NCBI GenBank assembly: GCA_947579665.1
Contig: OX388351.1
Coordinates: 54,568,939-54,632,938 of the forward strand
DNA: 64,000 nt
Reading direction: 5' to 3'
DNA from: Sympetrum striolatum
Taxonomy: Eukaryota > Arthropoda > Insecta > Odonata > Libellulidae
Each line of letters opens with the position of its first letter. The first letter of the stretch is position 1. Positions 35,881-50,500 of the stretch are shown piece by piece. The position numbers and the translations under genes are program-made. The notes under the pieces were generated by a model that did no database searches, was not told where the DNA came from, and worked only from the letters and a program-made list of their open reading frames with translations.

Positions 35881-38800
35881 CCTCATTTAATTGATATATG
35901 ACCGAAAAATGCAACAAAATTTAATAATTTTAGCGAAATTTCAATTCGTTTCCTCTAGGTTTTCCTTAATTATCCTCATTTATCAAGATATTATCGAAAA
36001 AAGCAACATAACGAATAATTTTAGCGAAATTTCAATTTTTTTCCTCTTATTTTCCTTCATTTCCTCATTTTATCGAGATATTATAAAAAAACAACAAAAA
36101 CAAATAATTTTAGCGAAATTTGAATTTTTTTCCTCTTTTTATTCCTTAATTTTCCTCATTTTTTCAAAATATAATCGAGGAAAGAAACAAAAACAGATAA
36201 TTTTTGCATAATTTCAAATGTATGCCTCTTTTTTAATAATTTCCCTTATTTTATCATGATATGACCGAAAAAAGCAACAAAATTAAATAATTTTAGTGAA
36301 ATTTCAATTTTTTTCCTCTTTGTTTTACTTAATTATACTCATTTTATCGAGTAAATATCGCAAAAATCAACAAAAACGAATAATTTTGTTGAAATTTAGT
36401 TTTTTTTTCTTTTTTTTCGTCATTTTTTGAGATATTATCGTAAAAATTAACAAAAACGAATTATTTTTGCGAAATTTCAATTTTTTCCCTCTTTTTATCC
36501 AAAAATTTCCTCATTTTATCGATATATTATCGAAAAAAGCAACAAAAACGAATAATTTTAGCGAAATTTCAATTTTTTTCCTCTTTTGTTTTCCTTAATC
36601 ATCCTAACTTTATCGAGAAACTATCGTAAAAATCAACCAAAACGAATTAGTTTTGAGAAATTTCAATTTTTTCCCTCTTTTTATCCATAAATTTCCTCAT
36701 TTTATCGAGATAATATCGAAAAAAGCAACAAAAACGAAAAACTTTAGCGAAATTTCAATTTTTTTTCTCTTTTTTTCCCTTAATTTTCCTCATTTTATCA
36801 AAATATAATCGAGAAAAGAAAGAAAAACAGATAATTTTTTCGAAATTTCAATTTTTTCACAATTTTAACCATAATTTTCCTCATTATATCGAGATATTAT
36901 CGAAAAAAACAACAAAAACGAATTATATTTGCGAAATTTCAATTTTTTCCCTCTTCTTATCCATTAATGTCCTCATTTTATCGATATATTATCGAAAAAA
37001 GCAACAAAAACGAATAATTTTAGCAAAATTTCAATTTTTTTCTTCTTTTGTTTTCCTTAATCATCCTCATTTTATCGAAAAATTATCGTAAAAATCAACC
37101 AAAATGAATTAGTTTTGCGAAATTTCAATTTTTTCCCTCTTTTTATCCAATAATTTCCTCATTTTATCGCGATATTATCGAAAAAAGCAACAAGAACGAA
37201 AAACTTTAGCGAAATTTCAATATTTTGCCTCTTTTTTTATAATTTTCCTAATTTTATCGAGATATGACCGAAAAAAGCAACAAAAACGAATAATTTTTGC
37301 GAAATTTCAATTTTTTCCCTCTTTTTATCCATAAATTTCCTCATTTTATCTAGATAATATCGAAAAAAGCTACAAAAACGAAAAACTTTAGCGAAATTTC
37401 AATTTTTTTCTCTTTTTTTCCCTTAATTTTCCTCATTTTATCAAAATATAATCGAGAAAAGAAAGAAAAACAGATAATTATTGCGAAATTTCAATTTTTT
37501 CACAATTATAACCATAATTTTCCTCATTATATCGAGATATTATCGAAAAAAACAACAAAAACGATATACTTTAGCGAAATTTCAATTTTTTTCCTCTTTT
37601 TTTTCCTTAATTCTCCTCATTTTATCGAGATATTATCGAAAAAAGAAACAAAAACAGATAATTTTGGCGAAATTTCAATTTTAATCCTCTTTTTTTTTCC
37701 TTAATTATCCTCATTTAATTGATATATGACCGAAAAATGCAACAAAATATAATAATTTTAGCGAAATTTCAATTCGTTTCCTCTAGGTTTTCCTTAATTA
37801 TCCTCATTTATCAAGATATTATCGAAAAAAGCAACATAACGAATAATTTTAGCGAAATTTCAATTTTTTTCCTCTTATTTTCCTTCATTTCCTCATTTTA
37901 TCGAGATATTATAAAAAAATAAACAGAAACTGATAATTTTGGCGAGATTTTAATTTTATTCCTTTTTTTCCTAAATTATGCTCATTTATCAATATATTAC
38001 CTAAAAAAACAACAAAAACAAATAATTTTAGCGAAATTTGATTTTTTTTCCTCTTTTTATCATTAATTCTCCTCATTTTATCGAGATCTTATCGAAAAAA
38101 GAAACAAAAACAGATAATTATGGCGAAATTTCAATTTTAATCCTCTTTTTTTTCCTTAATTATCCTCATTTAATTGATATATGACCGAAAAATGCAACAA
38201 AATTTAATAATTTTAGCGAAATTTCAATTCGTTTCCTCTAGGTTTTCCTTAATTATCCTCATTTATCAAGATATTATCGAAAAAAGCAACATAACGAATA
38301 ATTTTAGCGAAATTTCAATTTTTTTCCTCTTATTTTCCTTCATTTCCTCATTTTATCGAGATATTATAAAAAAATAAACAGAAACAGATAATTTTGGCGA
38401 GATTTTAATTTTATTCCTTTTTTTTCCTAAATTATGCTCATTTATCAATATATTACCTAAAAAAACAACAAAAACAAATAATTTTAGCGAAATTTGAATT
38501 TTTTTCCTCTTTTTATTCCTTAATTTTCCTCATTTTTTCAAAATATAATCGAGGAAAGAAACAAAAACAGATAATTTTTGCATAATTTCAAATGTATGCC
38601 TCTTTTTTAATAATTTCCTTATTTTATCATGATATGACCGAAAAAAGCAACAAAATTAAATAATTTTAGTGAAATTTCAATTTTTTTCCTCTTTGTTTTA
38701 CTTAATTATACTCATTTTATCGAGTAAATATCGCAAAAATCAACAAAAACGAATAATTTTGTTGAAATTTAGTTTTTTTTTCTTTTTTTTCGTCATTTTT

Positions 38801-40500
38801 TGAGATATTATCGTAAAAATTAACAAAAACGAATTATTTTTGCGAAATTTCAATTTTTTCCCTCTATTTATCCAAAAATTTCCTCATTTTATCGATATAT
38901 TATCGAAAAAAGCAACAAAAACGAATAATTTTAGCGAAATTTCAATTTTTTTCCTCTTTTGTTTTCCTTAATCATCCTAACTTTATCGAGAAACTATCGT
39001 AAAAATCAACCAAAACGAAGTAGTTTTGAGAAATTTCATTTTTTCCCTCTTTTTATCCATAAATTTCCTCATTTTATCGAGATAATATCGAAAAAAGCAA
39101 CAAAAACGAAAAACTTTAGCGAAATTTCAATTTTTTTTCTCTTTTATTCCCTTAATTTTCCTCATTTTATCAAAATATAATCGAGAAAAGAAAGAAAAAC
39201 AGATAATTTTTTCGAAATTTCAATTTTTTCACAATTTTAACCATAATTTTCCTCATTATATCGAGATATTATCGAAAAAAACAACAAAAACGAATTATAT
39301 TTGCGAAATTTCAATTTTTTCCCTCTTCTTATCCATTAATGTCCTCATTTTATCGATATATTATCGAAAAAAGCAACAAAAACGAAAATTTTAGCGAAAT
39401 TTCAATTTTTTTCTTCTTTTGTTTTCCTTAATCATCCTCATTTTATCGAAAAATTATCGTAAAAATCAACCAAAATGAATTAGTTTTGCGAAATTTCAAT
39501 TTTTTCCCTCTTTTTATCCAATAATTTCCTCATTTTATCGCGATATTATCGAAAAAAGCAACATGAACGAAAAACTTTAGCGAAATTTCAATATTTTGCC
39601 TCTTTTTTTATAATTTTCCTAATTTTATTGAGATATGACCGAAAAAAGCAACAAAAACGAATAATTTTTGCGAAATTTCAATTTTTTTCCCCTTTTTATT
39701 CCTTAATTATCCTCATTTTATCGGGAAATTATCGTAAAAATCAACCAAAACGAATTAGTTTTGAGAAATTTCAATTTTTTCCCTCTTTTTATCCATAAAT
39801 TTCCTCATTTTATCTAGATAATATCGAAAAAAGCAACAAAAACGAAAAACTTTAGCGAAATTTCAATTTTTTTCTCTTTTTTTCCCTTAATTTTCCTCAT
39901 TTTATCAAAATATAATCGAGAAAAGAAAGAAAAACAGATTATTATTGCGAAATTTCAATTTTTTCACAATTTTAACCATAATTTTCCTCATTATATCGAG
40001 ATATTATCGAAAAAAACAACAAAAACGAATTATATTTGCGAAATTTCAATTTTTTCCCTCTTCTTATCCATTAATGTCCTCATTTTATCGATATATTATC
40101 GAAAAAAGCAACAAAAACGAATAATTTTAGCGAAATTTCAATTTTTTTCTTCTTTTGTTTTCCTTAATCATCCTCATTTTATCGAAAAATTATCGTAAAA
40201 ATCAACCAATACGAATTAGTTTTGCGAAATTTCAATTTTTTCCCTCTTTTTATCCAATAATTTCCTCATTTTATCGCGATATTATCGAAAAAAGCAACAA
40301 AAACGAAAAACTTAAGCGAAATTTCAATATTTTGCCTCTTTTTTTATAATTTTCCTAATTTTATCGAGATATGACCGAAAAAAGCAACAAAAACGAATAA
40401 TTTTTGCGAAATTTCAATTTTTTTCCTCTTTTTATTCCTTAATTATCCTCATTTTATCGGGAAATTATCGTAAAAATCAACCAAAACGAATTAGTTTTGC
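35881..40500. repeat. ~2.37-kb higher-order repeat with an inner 455-bp repeat
   Basis: About 36070-37500 recurs at about 38443-39890, at an offset of 2373 (landmarks CATCCTAACTTTATCGAG at 36600 and 38973; AATTAAATAATTTTAGTGAA at 36281 and 38654). A block starting at 35891 recurs at 37719 and 38174; the last two are 455 bp apart (five monomers). A further related unit follows at about 39700-40500. Roughly 26 monomers per large unit. Confidence 0.85.
36519..36533. repeat. Monomer dyad TCGATA-TAT-TATCGA (example)
   Basis: Perfect 6-bp inverted repeat with a 3-nt loop at the start of many AT monomers (for example also near 21539 and 23294). In other monomers the left arm is TCGAGA, which leaves the dyad imperfect. 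This could be a protein-binding dyad or simply a consequence of the A/T-rich TATCGA repeats. Confidence 0.6.
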
Positions 40501-43500
40501 GAAATTTCAATTTTTTTTCTCTTTTTTTTCCTTAATTTTCCTCATTTTATCAAAATATAATCGAGAAAAGAAACAAAAACAGATAATTTTTGTGCAATTT
40601 CAATTTTTTCCCAATTTGAACCATAATTTTCCTCATTTTATCGAGATATTATCAAAAAAAAAAGCAAAAACAAATAATTTTAGCGAAATTTCAATTTTTT
40701 TCCTCTTTTTTTTGCCTTAATTATCCTCATTTTATCGAGAAAATATCGTAAAAATCAACAAAAACGAATAATTTTATCGAATATTAGTTTTTTTTTCATA
40801 TTTTTCGTCATTTTTTTGAGATATTATCGAAAAAAGCGTCAAAAACGAATAATTTTAGGGAAATTTCAAAATTTTCCTTTTTTATCATTAATTTTCCTCA
40901 TTTTATCGAGATATGTAAGAAAAAAGCAACTAAACTATATAATTTTACGAAAATTCAATTTATATCCCCTTTTTTTCCTTAATTTTCCTCATTTTGTCGA
41001 GATATTATCGAAAAAAGCAACAAAAACGAAAACATTTAGCGAAATTTCAATTTTTTTCCTCTTTTTTTTCCTTAATTTTCCCCATTTCATCGATATATTA
41101 TCGAAAAAAGAAACAAAAACAGATAATTTTGGAGAAATTTGAATTTTATTCCTCTTTTTTTTCCTTAATTATCAACATTTTACCGATATATAACCGTAAA
41201 AAACAACAAAAACGAATAATTTTAGAGAAATTTCAATTATTTCCTTTTCCTTTTTCCTTAATTTTCCTGATGTTATCGAGATATTATCGAAAAAAGCAAC
41301 GAAAACGAATAATTTTAGCGAAATTTCAATTTTTTTTCTCTATAATTTTCTCAATTTTCCTCATTTTTTTGAGATACTATCGAAAAAGCAACGAAAACAA
41401 ATTATTATATTCGAAATTTCAACTTTTTTCTACTTTTTTTCCTTAATTTTCAACATTTTATTGAGATATCATAGAAAAAAGCAACAAAAACGAATAATTT
41501 TAGCGAAATATCAATTTTTATGTTTTATATTTTGCTAAATTTTCTTTATCTTTTGTAGATATTATCGACAAAAGCAACAAAAACGAACAATTTTAGGGAA
41601 GTTTTAATATTTTGCCTTATTTTTATCATTAATTTTCCTCATTTTATAGAGATATGACAGAAAAAACTACAAAAACGAATAAATTTAGCGAAATTTCAAT
41701 TTTTTTCCTCTTTTTTTCCTTAATTATCCTCATTTTATCGAGAAATTATCCAAAAAATCAAGGAAATCGAATAAATTTTGCGAAAATTCAATTTTTTTCC
41801 TCTTTTTTTCGCTTAATTTTCCTCATTTTATCGCGATATTATCGAAAAAAGCAACAAAAACGAATAATTTTAGCGAAATTTCAATTTTTTCCCTCTTTTT
41901 TTCCATAATTTTTCTCATTTTATGGAAATATTATCGAAAAAAGCAACAAAAACGAATTATTATTTTCGAAATTTCAATATTTTCTACACTTTTTTCTTCA
42001 TTTTCGTCATTTTATCGAGATATCATAGAAAAACGCAACAAAAACGAATAATTATAGCGAAATTTCAATTTTTATGTTTTATATTTTCCTAAATTTTCCT
42101 TATCTTTTTTAATTATTATTGACAAAAGCAACAAAAACGAATAATTTTAGGGAAATTTCAATAATTTGCCTATTTTTATCATTAATTTTCCTCATTTTAT
42201 AGAGATATGACCGAAAAAACTACAAAAACGAATAATTTTAGCGAAATTTTAGTTTTTTTCCTCTTTTTTTCGCTTAATTTTCCTCATTTTATCGCGATAT
42301 TATCGAAAAAAGCAACAAAAACGAATAATTTTAGGGAAATTTCAATTTTTTTCCACTTTTTTTCCTTAATTTTCGTCATTTTATCGAGATATTATCCTGA
42401 AAAGCAACAAGAACGAATAATTTTAGGGAAATTTCAATTTTTTCCCTCTTTTTTTCCATAATTTTCCTCATTTTATCGAGATATTATCGAAAAAAGCAAC
42501 AAAAACGAATAATTTTAGCGAAATTTCAATTTCTTCCCTCTTTTGTTTCCCATACTTTCCTCATTTTATCGAGATATTGTCGAAAAAAGCAACAAAAACG
42601 AAAAAGTTAAGCAATAATTTCAGTTTTATTCTTTTTTTTCCCTTAAATATCCTCATTTTATCCATAAATCACCGAAAAAAGCAACAAAAACGAATTATTT
42701 TAGCGAAATTTCAATTTTATTCCTCTTTTTTCTCCTTAATTTTCTCATTTTATAGAGAAATTATCAACAAAAAAAAAACGAATAATTTTTACGAAAATTC
42801 CATTTTTTTCCACTCCTTTCCCTAATTTTCCTCATTTTATCGAGATATTATCGAAAAAAGCAACAAAAACGAATGATTTTAGTGAAATTTCAAATTTTGC
42901 CACTTTGTCTTTCCTTAACTATCCTCATTCTATCGATATATTACCGAAAAAAGCAACAAAAATGAAATAATTTTAGCGAAATTTCAATTTTTTTCCTATT
43001 TTTTATCCTTAATTTTCCTCATTTTATCGACATATGACCAAAAAAAGATACAAGAACGAATAATTTTAGCGAAATTTCAATTTTTTCCCTCTTTTTTTCC
43101 ATAATTTTCCTCATTTTATCGAATTATTATCGAAAAAAGCAACAAAAACGAATAATCTTAGCGAAATTTCAATTTCTTCCCTCTTTTGTTTCCCTTACTT
43201 TCCTCATTTTATCGAGATATTGTCGAAAAAAGCAACAAAAACGAATAATTTTAGAGAAATTTCAATATTTTGCATGTTTTTTATCCTCAATTTTTCTCAT
43301 TTTATCGAGATATGACCAAAAAAAGAAACAAAAAGGAATAATTATAGCAAAATTTCAATGTTTTTCCTCTTTTTTTCCTTAATTTTATTCATTTTATCGA
43401 GATCTTATCGTAAAAATCAACAAAAACGTATAATTTTTGCGAAAATTCAATTTTTTTCCTCTTTTTTTCCTTAATTTTCCACATTTATCCAGATCTTATT

Positions 43501-44518
43501 GAAAAAACAACAAAAATGAATAATATTAGCTAAATTTCGATTTTTTTCCACTTTTTTTTAATTCTCCTAATTTTATCAAAATATGAAAAAAAGCGACAAA
43601 AACCAATAATTTTAATGATATTTCAATATTTTTCCACTTTTTTTTCTACAATTTTCCTCATTCTATCGTGATATGACCGAAAAAAGCAATAAAATCGAAT
43701 ATTTTTAACGAAATTTCAATTTTTTTCCCTTTTTTTTGATTTTCCTCATTTTATCGAGATATTATCGAAAACATAAACAAAAACCGATAATTTTGGCAAA
43801 ATGTCAATTTCATTATTCTTTTTTTCCTTAATTATCATCATTTAATCGATATATGACCGAAAAAAGCAACAAAAACGAATAATTTTAGCGAAATTTCAAT
43901 TTTTATGTTTTAGATTTTCCTAAATTTTCCTTATCTTTTGTAGATATTATAGACAAATTCAACAAAAACGAATAATTTTAGGGAAATTTCAATATTTTGC
44001 CACTTTTTCTTTCCTTAACTATCCTCATTTTATCAATATATGACCGAAAAAAGCAACAAAACAGAAATAATTTTAGCAAAATTTCAATTTTATTCCTCTT
44101 TTTTCTCCTTAATTTTCTCATTTTATTGAAAAATTATCAACAAAAAAAAACGAGTAATTTTTACGAAAATTCCATTTTTTTCCACTCCTTTCCATAATTT
44201 TCCTCATTTTATAGAGATATGACCGAAAAAACTACAAAAACGAATAATTTTAGCGAAATTTAATTTTATTCCTCTTTTTTCTCCTTAATTTTCTCATTTT
44301 ATTGAGAAATTATCAACAAAAAAAAACGAATAATTTTTACGAAAATTCCATTTTTTTCCACTCCTTTCCCTAATTTTCCTCATTTTATAGAGATATGACC
44401 GAAAAAACTACAAAAACGAATAATTTTAGCGAAATTTAATTTTTTCACTTTTTTTTCCTTAATTTTTCTCATTTTATCGAGATATTATCGAAAAAAGCAA
44501 AAAAAACGAATAATTTTT
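40501..44518. repeat. Array 4 mosaic segment sharing blocks with 44.5-57 kb
   Basis: About 40600-42100 is repeated at about 44640-46250. About 42200-42870 is repeated at about 52460-53120 (offset 10256). About 43000-43320 resembles 53530-53870. About 43330-44060 is repeated at about 56250-56990 (offset ~12924, landmark GAAAACATAAACAAAAACCG). The segment is a patchwork of the same monomer strings used in the domains to its right. Confidence 0.8.
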
Positions 44519-47500
44519 GCGAAAATTCAATTTTTTTTTTCCCAATTTGAACCATAATTTTCCTCATTTTATCGAGATATTATCGAAAAAAGAAACAAAA
44601 ACAGATAATTTTTGTGCAATTTCAATTTTTTCCCAATTTGAACCATAATTTTCCTCATTTTATCGAGATATTATCAAAAAAAAAAACAAAAACAAATAAT
44701 TTTAGCGAAATTTCAATTTTTTTCCTCTTTTTTTTCCCTTAATTATCCTCATTTTATCGAGAAAATATCTTAAAAATCAACAAAAACGAATAATTTTATC
44801 GAATATTATTTTTTTTTTCATATTTTTCGTCATTTTTTTGAGATATTATCGAAAAAAGCGTCAAAAACGAATAATTTTAGGGAAATTTCAAAATTTTCCT
44901 TTTTTATCATTAATTTTCCTCATTTTATCGAGATATGTCAGAAAAAAGCAACTAAAACTTAATAATTTTACGAAAATTCAATTTATATCCCCTTTTTTTC
45001 CTTAATTTTCCTCATTTTGTCGAGATATTATCGAAAAAAAGAACAAAAACGAAAACATTTAGCGAAATTTCAATTTTTTTCCTCTTTTTTTTCCTTAATT
45101 TTCCCCATTTCATCGATAAATTATCGAAAAAAGAAACAAAAACAGATAATTTTGGAGAAATTTGAATTTTATTCCTCTTTTTTTTCCTTAATTATCAACA
45201 TTTTACCGATATATAACCGTAAAAAACAACAAAAACGAATAATTTTAGAGAAATTTCAATTATTTCCTTTTCCTTTTTCCTTAATTTTCCTGATGTTATC
45301 GAGATATTATCGAAAAAAGCAACGAAAACGAATAATTTTAGCGAAATTTCAATTTTTTTCCTCTATAATTTTCTCAATTTTCCTCATTTTTTTGAGATAC
45401 TATCGAAAAAAGCAACAAAAACGAATAATTTTACGGAAATATCAATATTTTGGATCTTTTTTATCCCTAATTTTCCTCATTATATCGAGATATGTTCGAA
45501 AAAGCAACAAAAACAAATTATTATAATCGAAATTTCAACTTTTTTCTACTTTTTTTCCTTAATTTTCAACATTTTATTGAGATATCATAGAAAAAAGCAA
45601 CAAAAACGAATAATTTTAGCGAAATATCAATTTTTATGTTTTACATTTTGCTAAATTTTCTTTATCTTTTGTAGATATTATCGACAAAAGCAACAAAAAC
45701 GAACAATTTTAGGGAAGTTTTAATATTTTGCCTTATTTTTATCATTAATTTTCCTCATTTTATAGAGATATGACAGAAAAAACTACAAAAACGAATAAAT
45801 TTAGCGAAATTTCAATTTTTTTCCTCTTTTTTTCCTTAATTATCCTCATTTTATCGAGAAATTATCCAAAAAATCAAGGAAATCGAATAAATTTTGCGAA
45901 AATTCAATTTTTTTCCTCTTTTTTTCGCTTAATTTTCCTCATTTTATCGCGATATTATCGAAAAAAGCAACAAAAACGAATAATTTTAGCGAAATTTCAA
46001 TTTTTTCCCTCTTTTTTTCCATAATTTTTCTCATTTTATGGAAATATTATCGAAAAAAGCAACAAAAACGAATTATTATTTTCGAAATTTCAATATTTTC
46101 TACACTTTTTTCTTAATTTTCGTCATTTTATCGAGATATCATAGAAAAACGCAACAAAAACGAATAATTTTAGCGAAATTTCAATTTTTATGTTTTATAT
46201 TTTCCTAAATTTTCCTTATCTTTTTTAATTATTATTGACAAAAGCAACAAAAACGAATAATTTTAGGGAAATTTCAATAATTTGCCTTATTTTTATCATT
46301 AATTTTCCTCATTTTATAGAGATATGACCGAAAAACTACAAAAACGAATAATTTTAGCAAAATTTTAGTTTTTTTCCTCTTTTTTTCGCTTAATTTTCCT
46401 CATTTTATCGCGATATTATCGAAAAAAGCAACAAAAACGAATAATTTTAGGGAAATTTCAATTTTTTTCCACTTTTTTTCCTTAATTTTCGTCATTTTAT
46501 CGAGATATTATCCTGAAAAGCAACAAGAACGAATAATTTTAGGGAAATTTCAATATTTTGCCACTTTTTCTTTCCTTAACTATCCTCATTTTAACAATAT
46601 ATGACCGAAAAAAGCAACAAAACAGAAATAATTTTAGCGAAATTTCAATTTTTTCCTCTTTTTTATCCTTGATTTTCCTCATTTTATCGAGATATTATCG
46701 AAAAAAGCAACAAAAACGAATGATTTTAGTGAAATTTCAAATTTTGCCACTTTTTCTTTCCTTAACTATCCTCATTTTATCGATATATGACCGAAAAAAG
46801 CAACAAAACACATATAATTTTAGCGAAATTTCAATTTTTTTCTCTTTTTTATCCTTAATTTTCCTCATTTTATCGAGATATTATCGAAAAAAGAAAAAAA
46901 AAAACAGATAATTTTTGTGCAATTTCAATTTTTTCCCAATTTGAACCATAATTTTCCTCATTTTATCGAGATATTATCAAAAAAAAACAAAAACAAATAA
47001 TTTTAGCGAAATTTCAATTTTTTTCCTCTTTTTTATCCTTAATTTTCCTCAATTTATCGAGATAATATCGAAAAAAGCAACAAAAACGAATAAGTTAAGC
47101 ATAATTTCAGTTTTATTCTTTTTTTTTCCTTAAATATCCTCATTTTATCCATAAATCACCGAAAAAAGCAACAAAAACGAATTATTTTAGCGAAATTTCA
47201 ATTTTATTCCTCTATTTTCTCCTTAATTTTCTCATTTTATTGAGAAATTATCAACAAAAAAAAACGAATAATTTTTACGAAAATTCCATTTTTTTCCACT
47301 CCTTTCCATAATTTTCCTCATTTTATAGAGATATGACCGAAAAAACTACAAAAACGAATAATTTTAGCGAAATTTAATTTTATTCCTCATTTTTCTCCTT
47401 AATTTTCTCATTTTATTGAGAAATTATCAACAAAAAAAAACGGATAATTTTTACGAAAATTCCATTTTTTTCCACTCCTTTCCCTAATTTTCCTCATTTT

Positions 47501-50500
47501 ATAGAGATATGACCGAAAAAACTACAAAAACGAATAATTTTAGCGAAATTTAATTTTTTCCACTTTTTTTCCTTAATTTTTCTCATTTTATCGAGATATT
47601 ATCGAAAAAAGCAAAAAAAACGAATAATTTTTGCGAAAATTCAATTTTTTTTTTCCCAATTTGAACCATAATTTTCCTCATTTTATCGAGATATTATCGA
47701 AAAAAGAAACAAAAACAGATAATTTTTGTGCAATTTCAATTTTTTCCCAATTTGAACCATTATTTTCCTCATTTTATCGAGATATTATCAAAAAAAAAAA
47801 ACAAAAACAAATAATTTTAGCGAAATTTCAATTTTTTTCCTCTTTTTTTTCCCTTAATTATCCTCATTTTATCGAGAAAATATCGTAAAAATCAACAAAA
47901 ACGAATAATTTTATCGAATATTAGTTTTTTTTTCATATTTTTCGTCATTTTTTTGAGATATTATCGAAAAAAGCGTCTAAAACGAATAATTTTAGGGAAA
48001 TTTCAAAATTTTCCTTTTTTATCATTAATTTTCCTCATTTTATCGAGATATGTCAGAAAAAAGCAACTTAAACTTAATAATTTTACGAAAATTCAATTTA
48101 TATCCCCTTTTTGTCCTTAATTTTCCTCATTTTGTCGAGATATTTTCGAAAAAAGCAACAAAAACGAAAACATTTAGCGAAATTTCAATTTTTTTCCTCT
48201 TTTTTTTCCTTAATTTTCCCCATTTCATCGATATATTATCGAAAAAAACAACAAAAACGAATAATTTTAGAGAAATTTCAATTATTTCCTTTTCCTTTTT
48301 CCTTAATTTTCCTGATGTTATCGAGATATTATCGAAAAAAGCAACGAAAACGAATAATTTTAGCGAAATTTCAATTTTTTTCCTCTATAATTTTCTCAAT
48401 TTTCCTCATTTTTTTGAGATACTATCGAAAAAAGCAACAAAAACGAATAATTTTACGGAAATATCAATATTTTGGATCTTTTTTATCCCTAATTTTCCTC
48501 ATTATATCGAGATATGTTCGAAAAAGCAACAAAAACAAATTATTATATTCGAAATTTCAACTTTTTTCTACTTTTTTTCCTTAATTTTCAACATTTTATT
48601 GAGATATCATAGAAAAAAGCAACAAAAACGAATAATTTTAGCGAAATATCAATTTTTATGTTTTATATTTTGCTAAATTTTCTTTATCTTTTGTAGATAT
48701 TATCGACAAAAGCAACAAAAACGAACAATTTTAGGGAAGTTTTAATATTTTGCCTTATTTTTATCATTAATTTTCCTCATTTTATAGAGATATGACAGAA
48801 AAAACTACAAAAACGAATAAATTTAGCGAAATTTCAATTTTTTTCCTCTTTTTTTCCTTAATTATCCTCATTTTATCGAGAAATTATCCAAAAAATCAAG
48901 GAAATCGAATAAATTTTGCGAAAATTCAATTTTTTTCCTCTTTTTTTCGCTTAATTTTCCTCATTTTATCGCGATATTATCGAAAAAAGCAACAAAAACG
49001 AATAATTTTAGCGAAATTTCAATTTTTTCCCTCTTTTTTTCCATAATTTTTCTCATTTTATGGAAATATTATCGAAAAAAGCAACAAAAACGAATTATTA
49101 TTTTCGAAATTTCAATATTTTCTACACTTTTTTCTTAATTTTCGTCATTTTATCGAGATATCATAGAAAAACGCAACAAAAACGAATAATTTTAGCGAAA
49201 TTTCAATTTTTATGTTTTATATTTTCCTAAATTTTCCTTATCTTTTTTAATTATTATTGACAAAAGCAACAAAAACGAATAATTTTAGGGAAATTTCAAT
49301 AATTTGCCTTATTTTTATCATTAATTTTCCTCATTTTATAGAGATATGACCGAAAAACTACAAAAACGAATAATTTTAGCAAAATTTTAGTTTTTTTCCT
49401 CTTTTTTTCGCTTAATTTTCCTCATTTTATCGCGATATTATCGAAAAAAGCAACAAAAACGAATAATTTTAGGGAAATTTCAATTTTTTTCCACTTTTTT
49501 TCCTTAATTTTCGTCATTTTATCGAGATATTATCCTGAAAAGCAACAAGAACGAATAATTTTAGGGAAATTTCAATATTTTGCCACTTTTTCTTTCCTTA
49601 ACTATCCTCATTTTAACAATATATGACCGAAAAAAGCAACAAAACAGAAATAATTTTAGCGAAATTTCAATTTTTTCCTCTTTTTTATCCTTGATTTTCC
49701 TCATTTTATCGAGATATTATCGAAAAAAGCAACAAAAACGAATGATTTTAGTGAAATTTCAAATTTTGCCACTTTTTCTTTCCTTAACTATCCTCATTTT
49801 ATCGATATATGACCGAAAAAAGCAACAAAACACATATAATTTTAGCGAAATTTCAATTTTTTTCTCTTTTTTATCCTTAATTTTCCTCATTTTATCGAGA
49901 TATTATCGAAAAAAGAAAAAAAAAAACAGATAATTTTTGTGCAATTTCAATTTTTTCCCAATTTGAACCATAATTTTCCTCATTTTATCGAGATATTATC
50001 AAAAAAAAACAAAAACAAATAATTTTAGCGAAATTTCAATTTTTTTCCTCTTTTTTATCCTTAATTTTCCTCAATTTATCGAGATAATATCGAAAAAAGC
50101 AACAAAAACGAATAAGTTAAGCATAATTTCAGTTTTATTCTTTTTTTTTCCTTAAATATCCTCATTTTATCCATAAATCACCGAAAAAAGCAACAAAAAC
50201 GAATTATTTTAGCGAAATTTCAATTTTATTCCTCTATTTTCTCCTTAATTTTCTCATTTTATTGAGAAATTATCAACAAAAAAAAACGAATAATTTTTAC
50301 GAAAATTCCATTTTTTTCCACTCCTTTCCATAATTTTCCTCATTTTATAGAGATATGACCGAAAAAACTACAAAAACGAATAATTTTAGCGAAATTTAAT
50401 TTTATTCCTCATTTTTCTCCTTAATTTTCTCATTTTATTGAGAAATTATCAACAAAAAAAAACGGATAATTTTTACGAAAATTCCATTTTTTTCCACTCC

